A stretch of DNA of 64,000 bases from Lepidurus packardi (GCA_023053545.1 JAKZAN010000002.1:7064790-7128789), one strand, 5' to 3'; counted from the first letter of the stretch, positions 16,250 through 28,921 are shown. Notes: generated by a model from the sequence alone, not told the origin. Made by a program: numbers and translations.

Positions 16250-17119
16250 TTTTTCGGGGGATTAATTAGAAATTACAATACAGTTATGTTTTTTTGCCTA
16301 ATCACAAACGACAAATGAGCCCAGTATGTTTACGAATTCGATTCGCTGTTCATTTCCTAGCGATTCGAAATTCTTCGCCGTTCGTTTAAATTCCACCGTA
16401 GGTGCAACATGGCTTGTAACACAGTTGACATTTATAATTTAATTAAAATGATGTTATAATAAAAGTATAACGGAGAGGAAAATAGATGTTCAGATGAATG
16501 AAGAGTAGCCCATTTAGTTAGATAATTAATTAACTAACAAAATAATTATTTCTACTTTACTATTTATTATTTATTGCCTATTTATTTTTACTTTACTATT
16601 AATTATTTCTACTACACTATTTCTTCTTTTTTCGTCGTCCACTGCTGTCTCGGTAGCATTATTTTTTAACTAGAACATTATCGCTCTCATATGAAAATTT
16701 TGTAATGCCATCTCAAATTAATTTTGCAACTTAACGTTAAAGCTGCAAATGCCCCCTCATAGATCAAGCTGTAAACAAAATCTTCATTAAATCAGCACTA
16801 GAGGGCTAAAAGACGTCTACAGCCAAGTTGTGTCAACGCGTGTGGCGTAAATTTACGTAAATCTGTAACCAGTCTTGCGAATCTTGTCCAAAAGATAAAA
16901 ACCTTTCAAGGTACAGTTTAAGAAATTCACGTAATTTATGTGTAAGTGTCTCGTATTTCAGTCGTACACAGTCATTTGGCTGAAATTTCATTGATACTGT
17001 AGCTTTCTTTGGTCCAGCATTTTCTCAGTGGAGTCTTGGCGGGAACTGAACTATTAAAAAAATAATAATAAAAGGCTTCATGTTATTCCACAGTAGACTA
17101 TTCACTGCATTTGCTGAAT
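16250..17119. other. Divergent intergenic region FUNDC1 / TTLL4
   Basis: 870 bases between divergent starts. It includes an AT-rich run (about 16540-16625) of TATTTATT and CTACTTTACTATT-type repeats. No ORF or RNA gene was recognised; the promoters of both flanking genes must lie here. Confidence 0.5.
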
Positions 17120-20100
17120 ATGAGAGAAGAAGCGGCGGTTATGCAGTTGGATTTCCGGGACCACTGCGCTTCGGCCGAGTCGGAGAATAGCAAAGCTGCA
17201 GAAAACCCTCTTCTTTCTTCCGATAATGCTATAATGCCTCCACCAAACTTGACCAGCAATATCACTTTAATTAATGATCAGAAGCCCGTAACATTTAAAG
17301 CCTCCAAGAAGCGTTTGCGGCGAAGAAAAAAGAAGAATAGTAGCGAAAGTTCCAACAAACCTAGCTTAATGAAAGCTAAGCGACAACCTAGCTCGCCAAT
17401 AAACGCAGAAGACACGAAGAAAGTACGCGTGGCCTGCCAATTTGAATCTGCCAAGAAAGGATGTCATATTTTAGTTGAAGAGACTGATAGGTAATTGAAT
17501 TTCTCGAATTTGTCCATCACAATTTTCTTTCCTCTTAGGTATACCAAAGCGAGTTTCTTAATTATCACTAAAATTGATATCTGTGCTTTAGTCAAGATGA
17601 AGAGGATTGGGATGATGGGACTGATGAGGAACACCAAGAGAGCTCACTAACCAATGGAAATAGCCAAAACCAAGAAGAAATTGAACACCTAGCTTCAAAT
17701 GTTCCTTTACCTCCAGTCAGGTGGTCCGTGTTTCCTAATATCCCCCCTTGCTTAAATTTCTGCCTTCAAAACCAAAAAGGTAGCATTTAATAATTCATAG
17801 GCAAATACAGTTTAAATACCTGTGTTTTTAGTGGAAGAATTGCCTTGGGTGGTTCGTAGGCACCTCAAATGGAAAATGAGTCCCATAACTCCTATAGTAA
17901 TACGAAAATGTGTTCACAGTTCAGGATTTCGACTCATCAAAAGTAACGAAAAGTCAACTTGAACTTATTTAAACTTGAACTTTATTTTTTATTTATTTTC
18001 CTCGTGTATTTTTCATCCAGATCCGGCAGTTTGGTTGGGAACTTGGGGAAAACATATGAAATCCTTCCAATTTGCCACCATAACTCCTTGTCAGAAAATT
18101 AATCATTTCCCAGGCACCTTCCAAATTGGCAGAAAGGATCGCTTATGGAGAAATGTACAGAAAATGGCAGCCCAGTACCCTGAAGAGTAAAAAAAAAGTC
18201 GGATTTTATGCGAAAAAACTGACTGTATATTTCTTAAACTGTTAAGGTTCAACTTTTTACCTCAAACGTTTATTTTGCCTAGCGATGTCAAAGCGTTAAA
18301 GAAAACATGGGAGAAAAATTCGACCAAAACGCCCTGGATTGTCAAACCGGTAACTACTTCTGAAAACTTCCATTGCATGTATGTAATCTTTCGTTTATTT
18401 TGGTTTCTAGCCTGCGTCCGCAAGGGGAACGGGAATTCAAGTGATCCATAAGTGGTCCCAACTGCCTAAACAACGCCCATTGGTGGTCCAGTCTTACGTG
18501 GAACGTCCTTTACTGCTCCAGAGCACCAAATTTGATATTCGCCTTTACGTTCTGGCCACTAGCGTGGATCCCTTACGAATCCATCTCTTCCACGACGGAC
18601 TCGTCCGCTTTGCTTCCTGTTAGCCTTGAATTTCCTTTCTGGATTTCATGTTTTTATTCATTTTTATTTTTATTTTTGTTATTATAGTGCCTTACTCCAG
18701 TTCCATGGCTTCGTTGTCAGAATCATTTAGACACTTGACCAACTATAGTATTAACAGGCATTCAGAGGACTATGTTGCAAACGATGATGCTGATGCATGC
18801 TCAGGCCATAAATGGTAAAAAAAAAAAAAAAAAAAATGTGTAATTAATAAAGAACTTAAGGTGGCATTTTGTTTTCTCCGCAGGACATTACAATCACTGT
18901 GGGCGATTTTGACGGACAAGGGAGTGAATGTGCCTGCTTTACAAGCAAAGTTAAAGGATGTAGCAGTTAAAACGCTCTTAAGCGCCAGCAATGCCTTGAT
19001 TTCCCTGTCCCAAGCTAACGTAGCCTCTCCCTACTCTTGCTACGAGTTATTTGGCTTAGATGTGCTGCTCGATGAGGAAATGAAACCATGGCTTTTGGAA
19101 GTTAACATATCGCCTTCCCTACATTCTTCGTCAGCGTTGGATATGGCTGTCAAAGGTCCTTTAGCCAGAGATGTATTGAATATGGCAAGATTTCATTTGC
19201 CAGATAAAGTTGGACCTTTGGCCCAAAAAGCACTTAGCAAGTTTCTGTACTTGAACCAGGTAAAATATTAAAATTTTCAGTAAAGAAAAGTTGCAATTTG
19301 CGTTGATATTGATGTTTAACGATTTCCCTATTAAGGAAGCGTCAGGGCCCTTCGTTTTGGATCACCGTCTGTATACGAGAGCGTTATTGGAGAATGAGCG
19401 AGAAAAACAGGCGTATTTTGTGCATCGCTGGCAGCGGCAGCAAAAACGGAGCGATCCGAGTGGCTGGCACGTCCAGGAAATGGGCAAAGAGAATTTGGGA
19501 GAAGTGGAAGAGACTTTGGTACCCGAAGAGCAACTCTTGGACTCGATTTTGGACGAACTTACTCCCAGTGACGTCAGAATGCTTATCCAGTCCGAGGATG
19601 AGCTAACACAGCGTGGAGGGTACATAATTATTTACATTTAATTTTAGAACTAATATTTTTGTTTTCTTGTTTTATAGATTCGAAAGGATTTTTCCAACAA
19701 GAGAAACGGGGAGGTATTTAAGATATTTGGATACGATTTCATACAGATTTTTGATAAGCCAAGCTTGGGAGAACAAGTATGCTGCTAATCGTGGTCCAGG
19801 CATTGAACGTTTGAGAGAATCCTGTGCCAAAAAGTTACATTTACAGGTTAAATTACATTTGCGGTTAAGGTCCATTAAGACTATGCTAATTGCTTGCCTT
19901 TGGTGAATCAATGTAGGTGCCTGATTGCTGGGAGCCTCCTGTTGTTCCTGTTACCACAGAAATTATCGGGGAATCTTCAAGTAAAGTTTCAAATTCCAAT
20001 GGGAGGTGAGGTGAGCTGACTAGATTTGAATTTGACTAATGAGTGTAACAATTTGTTGTTAGATTGAAGATGGCTACGTGGCGTGTTGGGGGCAGGCAGT

Positions 20101-20159
20101 GGTCTGCATTTCGGAGACGTTCTCCCGTATGTGGTTTTCGTCGAAATGGCCGGCCTTAA
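17120..20159 (+). CDS. TTLL4: Tubulin polyglutamylase, TTLL4 type
   Basis: Twelve exons: 17120-17490, 17592-17779, 17832-17942, 18021-18186, 18247-18349, 18411-18618, 18688-18814, 18884-19259, 19336-19619, 19678-19846, 19917-20005, 20063-20159; 762 residues, all in phase. The ATP-grasp catalytic core spans about 220-560: NHFPGTFQIGRKDRLWRN, PWIVKPPASARGTGIQVIHK, KFDIRLYVLATSVDPLRI, RHLTNYSIN, CYELFGLDVLLDE and LLEVNISPSLHSSS, each close to human TTLL4. The family polymerises or initiates glutamate side chains on tubulin and other acidic proteins. C-terminal conserved segments (SDVRMLIQSEDELTQRG, RIFPTRETGRYLR) follow. The N-terminus is shorter than human and contains a basic cluster KKRLRRRKKK near 75, a possible nuclear or microtubule-binding patch. 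The last exon gives a basic tail without recognised similarity; its splice is the least certain. Confidence 0.94.
18818..18837. repeat. Poly(A) run in TTLL4 intron 7
   Basis: Uninterrupted run of about 19 A residues between exons 7 and 8. Prone to length errors in assembly. Confidence 0.9.
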
Positions 20160-20337
20160 AAGTTCTGTTTCTTCCTAGAAATTGTCAAGGATTTGATTGA
20201 TTTAGATTTTTTTTTTTTTTTTACCTTGAATTGTTTATGGCTGAAGTTCAAATTAATGGAATTGTTCAATCAAGCAGAGACTTTTTATTCACGAAGAGCT
20301 GTACAGACATTAGCGTTTTAATATTGCAATTGAATTG

Positions 20338-21396
20338 CTACATTGTCTTCGGGTCAGAATCGGATTCTTCATTGCAGAGTTTTTCATAAGCGCCTTTACG
20401 AGGTGGTAAAGCTGTCAACAAAGCCTCGGACCAAGGCGTTTCGTTGGCCACTAGCGCCATAATATGGAATACTTAACAGAAAAACGTGAATTTTTTAGGT
20501 AATCGGAGAGGTTTTGCATGTTTTACCTTGGTCAATGGTAATAACTTTGCGCGTTTTCATCTCCACGAATTTGTCTAGGGGAAGTTTGGCGTGGTTGTAT
20601 CCTTTCTCCACTGCCAACCTATGACAAAGACCCTATATTTTTTTTATTTTAGCTTCAAGCTTTACATGGAGAAATTTGAAGAATACTTTGTGGGCGTTAT
20701 GATCAACTAAGCCACCGATAACGTAAACTTTGCCGTCCTCAAGGTCGGTAATTTCATTGTTGGATTCGCTCGTTAGGTAAATGACTTGATCCTTCGGTAA
20801 TATTTCAGAAAAATGTTCTTTATGGAAATTGACCTTAAAAGAATCGTGTATAACGGTTAATTAAACAAAACTGGAATTTACATTACATCCCAGTTTTGGT
20901 ATCCTTGCTTCCTTTCAATATCTTCCAAGGATTTGCCGTTTAAACTGGTTACGTAGAACTGGACAGGGTTGGGAACTCGACGATTGAGACTATAACTGCG
21001 ATGGACTTGTTTTACGCATTTAGCAATGTCCTTTTCAGCCATATAGTCGTCGAAAGACAAGTCAATTACTACGTGCACTTTGCACTGACTGTTCGCCATA
21101 GTGGTTTGCTTCAATTGATTTCTTTCTTTGTTAAGAAGTCGCCCTGTACCCTTTCTCCTTAATTTTCGCTTCGCCCTTTCTTGGGCTCTAAATCAAGAGA
21201 AAATGCATGTTTAATTAAACCAGATGATAGGTAGGACTAGGAGTTTCGATTACCTTTTGGCGACTTTAGTAGCTTCCCATTTCTCAGCTTTTAATTTTCG
21301 TTTTAATGCATTTTTGGATAGCTTGACTTCCTCTAGAATCTCGACATGTTCTGGGTCATGGATTTTTTCTTCTTGCTTACTTTCTTCGGAAGCCAT
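20338..21396 (-). CDS. TRMT10A: tRNA (guanine-9-N1)-methyltransferase TRMT10A
   Basis: Five exons: 21396-21254, 21187-20887, 20833-20687, 20632-20527, 20471-20338; 276 residues. The N-terminus is a basic coiled region (KNALKRKLKAEKWEATK...). The SPOUT methyltransferase domain begins VHVVIDLSFDDYMAEKD near 90. It includes FYVTSLNG, VIYLTSESNN and the SAM-binding knot YVIGGLVDHNAHKG, then NHAKLPLDKFVEM with RKVITIDQVFHIM and the end LLTALPPRKGAY, all typical of TRMT10A. The aspartate in GGLVDHN is the conserved catalytic candidate. The enzyme methylates N1 of G9 in tRNA in the nucleus or cytoplasm. The C-terminus is shorter than human. The gene diverges from NDUFA1 and converges on TTLL4, with 178 bases between stops. 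TRMT10B is less likely. Confidence 0.94.
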
Positions 21397-22205
21397 TTGA
21401 ACTTCTAATTCTATTTAGAATCACATGGAACACGCGAGTTCTCGTGGTATTCGTAGTTCACTATCAAATTCCCAGAGTTTGCCGGGTGTGGGTAAAATGC
21501 GAAATGGAACATGCAAAACGAGATTTAGTTAAATATTGTAGCGTGCGGTTCATTCCTGGTTTTAGATTAATAAATATATTCGGAAATTTACGTTTTGAGA
21601 AATGAGTATAAAATTACTTGATATTGTTCTGTCATCAATCCCTTTTTCGCTTTCAATTACGATCTCTCTCCCTGGCATGGGTAAAACGCGAAATGGTAAA
21701 GTGCGAAATTATACATTAAAGCAGGGGTTAGAAAATCAGAAACCAAATTAGAATGTTTTATGACAAAAAGTTCTTGGAAGAAAAATTTAATTGTTTTATT
21801 TTTAAAGTTTGAATACTGAACTATATTAAAAAAAAGAAAAGAAAAAACTTATTGAACGGTTTTGTTCCTTCGAAAAATAAGCAACGTTGAAAATATTTCA
21901 TTCCTTGGAAACCGATATTTTGTTATGTCCTCTTTCAGGATAATTTGACTTAGCTTAGATAAAGTTAGGAGGTTATTTCCAGCTGAAGCTACATTCCGAT
22001 GATAATAGCTGAAGCTAGATACGATGCGGATTAACGAAGCGGTTCGCGAAATACGAACCGTGGCTGAGCAAGAGGCTAATTTCCAGCGGTTTGCAGCGCT
22101 ACCACTTCATGCTGTGCGGATAGGGTCAAGGGAAAATTATTTATATTTCCGGTTCTCTGTTTTTGTATATTAACTAAATTGGGTCTGAAGCAAAATTCCT
22201 GAAAG
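21397..22205. other. Divergent intergenic region TRMT10A / NDUFA1
   Basis: 809 bases. It carries two copies of GGTAAAAYGCGAAATGG (21491-21507 and 21680-21696) and a further partial GTGCGAAAT just after the second. An A-rich patch lies near 21825-21850. No ORF was recognised. The repeated motif could be a shared regulatory element or a small repeat remnant. Confidence 0.5.
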
Positions 22206-22535
22206 ATGTGGTATGAAATTTTACCAAGTTTCCTGACTATTGGAGCCGCAGTAACAGTCCCTGCGCTTCTTATGCCCTATCTTTCCCAGTTGTTCCACAA
22301 TGGCAAGGTAATTTCTTTGTCTACATTATTTTCTAATTTTTTAACTAAACTCATGTCATTCTTAGCCTTGCCCGCGAAGGTTATTGGAGCAGGAAGATAT
22401 GCTATACTACTTTCGCGATAAACGGCTTAGTGGAAATGCTTACGTCTTAAAAGTAATTTTAACTTCCGTTTGTTATTCACTTAATATATTTCTTATTTGT
22501 AGGGTTTGGAGAACCTCCCAGACACTGACAAGTGA
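22206..22535 (+). CDS. NDUFA1: NADH dehydrogenase (complex I) subunit NDUFA1/MWFE
   Basis: Three small exons, 22206-22307, 22366-22452 and 22503-22535, give 73 residues (human 70). The start MWYEILPSFLTIGAAVTVP matches MWFEILPGLSVMGVCLLIP of human NDUFA1, a single-helix accessory subunit in the membrane arm of complex I. The middle carries RRLLEQEDMLYYFRDKRLSG, aligned with the family's MERDRRISG region. The end GLENLPDTDK matches GLENID. The hydrophobic helix spans about 5-25 and there is no cleavable presequence, as usual. Introns of 58 and 50 bases interrupt it, so the full protein is in no single ORF. The stop is 138 bases from the MIB2 stop on the other strand. Confidence 0.95.
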
Positions 22536-22673
22536 AACTTTCAGACGCAGATAGTTTGAAAATGTACCGTAAAATAGCTAAATATTACACAAACTGAATC
22601 TGGTAAACTCTCGAGTAAAAGCTTTTATACAAATTCAGATCTATACAGTTCAAGTTAGTAAGGAGGTTAACAA

Positions 22674-25600
22674 TCAATAAAGGTTAATTTTCCTAGCAAT
22701 CAACTTCCTGCACATATGACATGTTTTCAAAGTTTGTGCACACACATCACAAGCTCCATGGCCACACAAAAACGCTACATTCCGCCTTCGTTCCATGCAA
22801 ATCGAGCAACAATGCGCCTCCTCCATCTCCGCAATTCGGTGTTCTAAGTACTTCAACCGCTCCAAACTTGGCTGACTTTGCGTTTCCAACAATTCATCTC
22901 CATCTACCTTTATCTTATTCACCACAACCTTGATAAAACAAGTAGTCGATTTATATAAAAGCGAAATATAATAAATAAAAATTATCTCACCTGTCCGCAA
23001 TGCAAACACTTCTTCATTCTTGACGCACAGTCAATGCATGCGATCCTATGATTGCAGGGCTCGAAAACCACCATAGGAGGCGAATCTGAGCAAATTAGAC
23101 ACTCAGTTACGCCACAACTATCCGAAACCAAGGAGGGTGAAAGCGGAGGCCTCGTTGTTGACCCCATTGCTCCCAAGTCGCTGTTTTCAGCCTCACTGCC
23201 ACCTTCGGCTCCAGCAATAGTATCTTCACTCGCTTCTTCAGCTAATTCCGGTGGAGGAGTCAATCGCACGTTCTCGTTTTCGACTGGTAATGCCACCGTT
23301 TCCTCCACAGTTTCTACCGGCGAAGCCACACGCGAGCTAAACCACAAACCATCCGTAATTAGAGTTTTTAGCACAGGTTTAAATGTTAATTTCCATTCCA
23401 AACTTACATCGTTGGGCGGTATGATAGCAAAACTTCCATTAAATAGGGTTCGGTGATCAGATCAGAAGGCGTTTTGCCCTTACGGTTTTTACGAGTGACG
23501 TCAGATCCTTTTCGTATCAAATATGCAGCTAACGTTATTCCCAATGCCCAATCTCTTTCCACACCACGAGTTAGGACCTCCTCATGAATCTAAACGAACC
23601 CACAATTCATCAATGATCACGAAACAAATAGTTACTACCCTAAAAGTATTTGGCGCTTCTTCTTGACATATTTCTGCTTTCAAAACTGGGTACTTTAAAC
23701 AAGCCACGAGCAATGCAGTATCCCCGTCTTCATCGTCAGCTTCCAAACTGGCTCTGGCTTCTATTAACAACTCTGCCAGGCCACAGTGCCCCTAAAAATT
23801 TTACACAAATAGAATTTAATAGGACGAAGATATTTCTCCACACTAAAAAAAATTTACTTGTGAGACCGCTAAATGTAACGGAGTTTGTCTGCGGTTGTTT
23901 GCGATATCCACAGTGGCCTGTCCTTGTTGTAGTAGAACTGCAGCTACCGATTTATGGCCGTTTAAACTCGCTAAATGCAACGCTGCAAATCCGTCGTCTT
24001 TTTTAACGTCCACGAGCTGTCGACTCCGCACCAAGAGCCTTTCTACAGCACTAGAGCAAAACCATTAATAATCGCAGTTCTTATAATCACGAAAAAGAGA
24101 AAAAATGAATTGAACAATGAACAATTGAAAAATGAAATTCAATTGAAAAGCTGAATTGAACTAAACGTGGATGCAACAGAAGCAAATGAACAGAATGAAA
24201 GATTTAAAAAAAATACTTACAAAGCATTGCCTTTAAGGGCTGCGTGATGGAGTACATTAAAACCACGTTTGTTTTTCAGTGTAAAATCAACACTGGGGGC
24301 AGCAACAAGCAAATCTACAATTTCCGTGCTTTCCTTTCCAATGGCGTCATGCAATGCCGTATCCCCAAATGAATCCTTGGCCAAAAAGCATAAAATAGAA
24401 AAAAATCAGCATATTTTAATCCAAATGGGAGTTCCCATGTATACCTGCATGTTCACATTGCAGTTGTGTCCTAACAGTACGTGGACGCAGGCCACATACT
24501 GCTTATTAACGGCCACGTGTAACGGCGTACATTTCCCCCTATTGCTGCTATTTAAATGTACGCCTGCACTCAATAGCTGTTCCATTACTTCACTCTGGTT
24601 CCTAAAAAAGGACGCAAAAACGTTACATTCAACCAAAAGATTCAACGTATTTAACTGATTGTTACCCAAAAGCTGCGTAGTGCAATGCAGTATCCCCGTC
24701 ATCATCCGTAACTTCAGGATTGGCTCGTAATTGCAACAGAAGTCGCACGAGTTCCACGTGCCCTTGATGGCACGCCACCTGAAGGCAGGTTTTGCCCGAG
24801 CTTTGCCCATCCACGTGCTCAGGGAACTGCTGCAACAAGTCCCGCACCAAATCGCTCTGTCCTTGGGCAGCAGCTCGTACTAATCTCTCGCAAATCTGTT
24901 CTGCTGTCACACCACTACAAGAATTCGTACTCGGACCTACCAACAGATGCGACAGTAAGGACGCCAATGGGTCTAAAACACCAAAAACGCTGATTAATTC
25001 TAACTTTCATCACCCTCAAGGATATTCTATTGAAGATATCAATTACTGGCATGTTCTTCACGCTGGTGCGCTTGCGCAGACATCGTATTGCTCAATTCCG
25101 TAGCCGATCCTGGTACCAACGACAAACATAAGGGATTAAACGTCCACGTATGACCTTCCACGTTGACTCGCACATCTCCATCCGCGTAAACTTTTGTAAC
25201 TTTCCCGGTTTTACCCAAAGCCTATGCAAAATCACAATGAATCGTTAATTCTTAGTTTTTGTATATTTTAGGATGACTTGTGTTTCGCAAGAACTTACGT
25301 TTTTCATGACGTCAATCCATTCGCCATGTCCATGCTGCCATTCGCGTACTTTGGCCATGTCGTCCGCTACGCGTACCACGTCACCTAGGGCTAAAGCACA
25401 GAGTTTAGCTAACGCTCGAGGATGGAATGTCCATCGATTGTTGCAGCCTTCGTATTGCACTCGGATGTCCCCTCGTTCAGTTACTCGATGGACAGTCCCT
25501 TGCTGGCCAATATACTCTGCCATGCGTGGATTCCAGCCTCCGTGTCCTTCTTGCATCTCTTTGAGAGTTTCGACGTCCACCACAACTTGAGCCTTATCGC

Positions 25601-26557
25601 CAACGTTAAATGTGGTGATTGTGGGAGTTATTTTCGGCGATCCAGGGCCAGGAGGTCGTAAACAACGAAGCTGGGGATCTCCTCCAGCTCCTATACACCA
25701 AATAAACTGAATTTCTATCCGTGATAAATGATTTTTTTCCTAATATTTACCTAGTACAGGGAGATGCTCCTTGTAGAAGTAACCTCCGAGGGCAGGTTGT
25801 ATAGCTCGCAAATCGACTTTTCCTTTATGTCCGAGACGGTACACATTTGTCGCACCTGACACCCACGTAATATGCGCTACCGAGCGACCAGATTCATTAT
25901 CCCAGCCCCGAATATCTGTAATCCGACCAATTTTCCCTTCGCCGCCATCTTGCTGGCCCCAATCCCAATCTGGACCACGTACGACCTTACAACCTACAAA
26001 CATGCCCCACAAGGGGCTTTTGGTGCTGTTTCCTCGCTCGCTAACTTCCACCCTAATTAGATTTGATAAAAGAAAGATGCACGCAACATTTGTTCCTGTT
26101 TTACCCAGCAGATGAAGCTGTCTCGAAGCGTTGGAAAGGATGAGTTAAGTCATGCTTGTCTTCCATGTAGCAGAGCGTGCATAGATCGAAATCTCGACAA
26201 CGAAGACACTTCCAACGCATTCCAGCGATTCCTTGTTTCTTGCAGCTGTCGCACACGATATTTTGATGTTTTACGCCTGAAGGGGAAGCTTAAGTGAATG
26301 AAACTGAGCAAACCATTTGAAAGGTGAAGTATACCTACGGGTGCGTTGTCCCAAACTTGTAAATCAAAGCAGCCTTGATAACCAATACGGTAATTTGTGC
26401 GGGCTCCGATGTCCCATTGAACTACAACTGTTTTATCGGGGCTTGTAGAAGATCCAGGCTTGCCGATTTCGACTACTGTGCCCATATAACCTTCACCGCC
26501 ATCCTGGTTTGCCCATTGCCAATCTGGGCCGCGTACAACTCTCAAACCCAACTCCAT
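22674..26557 (-). CDS. MIB2: Mind bomb E3 ubiquitin ligase, MIB2 type
   Basis: Thirteen exons: 26557-26335, 26276-26105, 26052-25751, about 25678-25299, 25221-25047, 24972-24666, 24601-24445, 24375-24221, 24050-23858, 23791-23639, 23589-23408, 23336-22991, 22928-22674; about 999 residues. In order: MIB/HERC2 domain 1 (VVRGPDWQWANQDGGEG) at 7-75; ZZ zinc finger (CDSCKKQGIAGMRWKC, CRDFDLCTLCY) at about 80-130; MIB/HERC2 domain 2 (VVRGPDWDWGQQDGGEG); two REP modules (EMQEGHGGWNPRMAEYIGQ, REWQHGHGEWIDVM); about eight ankyrin repeats (430-790); RING 1 (CLICSDSPPM...CLHCG); and RING 2 (CCSICMERRRNVAFLCGHGA...CHMC) at the end. Two rather than three RINGs indicate MIB2. The family ubiquitinates Notch ligands for endocytosis. 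The acceptor of exon 4 is the least certain junction: the nearer AG at 25690 breaks the frame. Confidence 0.93.
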
Positions 26558-27866
26558 TTATCCCCAGATCCAACCTAGTATATATTATACAAAGTTCAAT
26601 GAGTATTCCAACAATTTAAAAATAGTTCACCAATGAGGTGATTAGACGGTATGCATGAAATGGAATCGTCTCCTTGACCGGATGCACACTCGCTTTCTGC
26701 AAGGTGTCCTATAAGTCTAGAAACTGAGAGAAGAACACAATTGACACCTTATTTACTATAAACTTTGTTGTTTCTTGTTATGCTCTTAACAAAATTGATT
26801 GAACTATACTTGCTTTCTTAAGTTTCAGCTTGTCTTCTTAAATAAAAAACTTCAAAAAGGTAACCACACAAAAAATATAACGAATAACTGTTTTTCTCAT
26901 CAAAAAACCTTAAAAAGGAAAAAAGCTTGTTTACTTTTCTCTTCGCTAAACCCCAGAAACAGCTTCGGGGAGAATGGCATCCACAAACGGGATAAGATGG
27001 GTACGTGTAAAATTTGAAATGCGACATCAGTAAATGTGAAACAGAATGCGAAATGGGTAAAATACAAGCGAAGTAGGAAATGGAAACTAATTCGGAAAAT
27101 TATACTGAAATAATTAAAATGAAAATTATGTCAAAATACCGAAAACTAAAGCACGAAAATGAAAAGGTAAATTGCGATTTAAACATTGCGGTCCCATTGC
27201 TAAGGGATGGGCTCTCGGTTGCTAAGCTGAACCGGAACTTGCCCGAAGGCTCTCGGGAGAGGGTCTCAGCCAAGACGCATGCTAATAACGGCTGGAATTT
27301 TTTCAAGTCAGCCAGGACACTTAATTCGATCTGTTCTATAAAATACACTTTGAAACCTTATTCTTCCTTTAAGATCTTTTACAAGAGCTTTGTCCGTAGT
27401 GTTAGTGAGTATTGTCGTCCTTGTGTCGGGGTCTGCCGTCCTTATGTCGGTGTAGCCCGTTACCATGGGGAATTTCCGAACAACTTTTGCAAAAACCAAG
27501 ACATTTCGTATGTATTAGTAGTGAAGTGAAGCATAATAATCGCTTAGCAATAACGCTACAAATCCAGATAGAACCAATTCATATTTCCTGCGTTACGTAT
27601 TTTTAGCGGATTGCGAGGCATCTCGTCCAGCGGAAATGGCTGTGTGGGGATAGATGTAAACATAGAAACGGTGGCGATAGCCAGAAAAACCAGTCTTCAC
27701 ATAAACTTTCATAAGAAAAAGTGTATGGGCATTTAAAACGACAAAATAATAGAAAAACCTTATTGTGATTATTACGTAGGTTCGAAACTCGTCCACGTAC
27801 GAACAAACTCGCGTCTCATATTTATACTTCTGAAATTATACAAAATTGTCCCCTGAAACACGAAAC
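26558..27866. other. Divergent intergenic region MIB2 / FADD-like
   Basis: 1.3 kb with only short, overlapping frames; the 149-codon frame at 27080-27529 has overlapping frames on both strands, no recognised similarity and no codon pattern like the neighbours. A stretch near 27046-27080 (ATGCGAAATGGGTAAAAT) resembles the motif repeated upstream of NDUFA1. The promoters of both genes lie here. Confidence 0.5.
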
Positions 27867-28626
27867 ATGAGTAACCTCGAAAGCGCTATGTTGCGTGACT
27901 ATACAAACTTGAGGAACGAAATCACTTCTGCTTGGATTTACTCTACTCCGGCCGTTTTACAAGCTTTACAAAGTTACTTCCGCCCTCAACTTAAATCTCC
28001 TCGTCTAATGAGCCACCTCACGAAAGTCCCTGACTTGGTCGAAACCTTAGAAGCAAAGCAAATTATAACACCTAACCAAGTCGAGCCTCTTTTGATTTTC
28101 GCGTCCTACTCACAAACTCCGACCATCACCAAAGGTTTAGTTGAAACTTATCAACTGAAATACGACCTATTGACACCTCCTGTACCTACCAGTGAAGCCC
28201 AGAAGCCAGAAATTAGACCTAATCTTACTGTTAACCCCGAAAGGATTCGGCAGGTTAATCAAAGCAGTGAGGGCACAAATCTTCCGCGAAAACTGTCCTT
28301 GGAAAGTAAATTCTGAAAGTTCTGTTGTCATTTTAATAATGAATCTATTGAATAGTTCGAAATAAAGCCCTACATGAAGTGGCTGGGGATTGGCGCTTTT
28401 TGGCAAGAATTTGCGGTCTTTCCGAGGAATTTATAAGATTTAGAAACAAAAAGGACATCCCAAAATACTTAGAAGAAGTAATCTCTAAAGTCCAATTCTA
28501 TGGATTTACGAGTAAAAAACATTTCTTTTCCCCACCAAGGTTTTTGCACATTTCGAAAGGACATGTCAGGCATCGAACTTGGACGAAGTTATGGTCAAAT
28601 TCATCCATGTTTGCAAAAACTGTTGA
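27867..28626 (+). CDS. FADD: FADD-like death adaptor (DED + death domain)
   Basis: Three exons, 27867-28305, 28356-28477 and 28540-28626, join in phase to 215 residues, against 208 for human FADD. Residues about 5-98 fit a death-effector domain: helical, with the pattern LQALQSYF and LKSPRLM, then DLVETLEAKQIITPNQVEPL, the LF..LE.R.LI...N of DEDs. Residues about 148-215 are a death domain: ALHEVAGDWRFLARICGLSE, then a last exon FERTCQASNLDEVMVKF that resembles the final helices of FADD. That last exon is reached over a 62-base intron (28478-28539) with a good pyrimidine tract; reading through instead gives a tail without similarity. FADD bridges receptors or IMD to caspase-8/Dredd in apoptosis and innate immunity. 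Sequence is diverged, so the call rests mainly on domain order and size. Confidence 0.75.
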
Positions 28627-28921
28627 AATTAAAAGAAAAACCTATCCTTATGCCTGACTAGAATAGATCCTTTGTTTTTATCTATAGTGAAAAGAATGTG
28701 TCGTTTTTTATTTGTTTTTTAATTCTGGTAATTTTATGTTTATGACGAGCCTTATCTTTCAGTCAACATAACAATGTATACCTAAAGGTCTTTCTGGAAC
28801 TTGGGATATTGAAAAGAACGACCAGTATATGGAACACTAATAAAACCATAGATTAATTTTGTATGATTATATTTATTAATGTTTCCGTCTGCCAACACGA
28901 GGATCCGAATACTGGCTAACC

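Noticed and set aside
23052-23456. 134-codon + frame inside MIB2
   Set aside because: Antisense to exons encoding the MIB2 RING region; composition follows the real gene.
25678-25690. MIB2 exon 4 starting at the first AG (25690)
   Set aside because: That acceptor breaks the reading frame with the exon 3 donor; the AG 11 bases further in restores it.
27080-27529. 149-codon frame upstream of FADD
   Set aside because: No recognised similarity, no domain, overlapping frames of similar size on both strands and no splice partner; best seen as chance.
28356-28657. Alternative FADD C-terminus by read-through of the 62-base intron
   Set aside because: It yields a basic tail unlike any death domain, while splicing yields the expected final helices.
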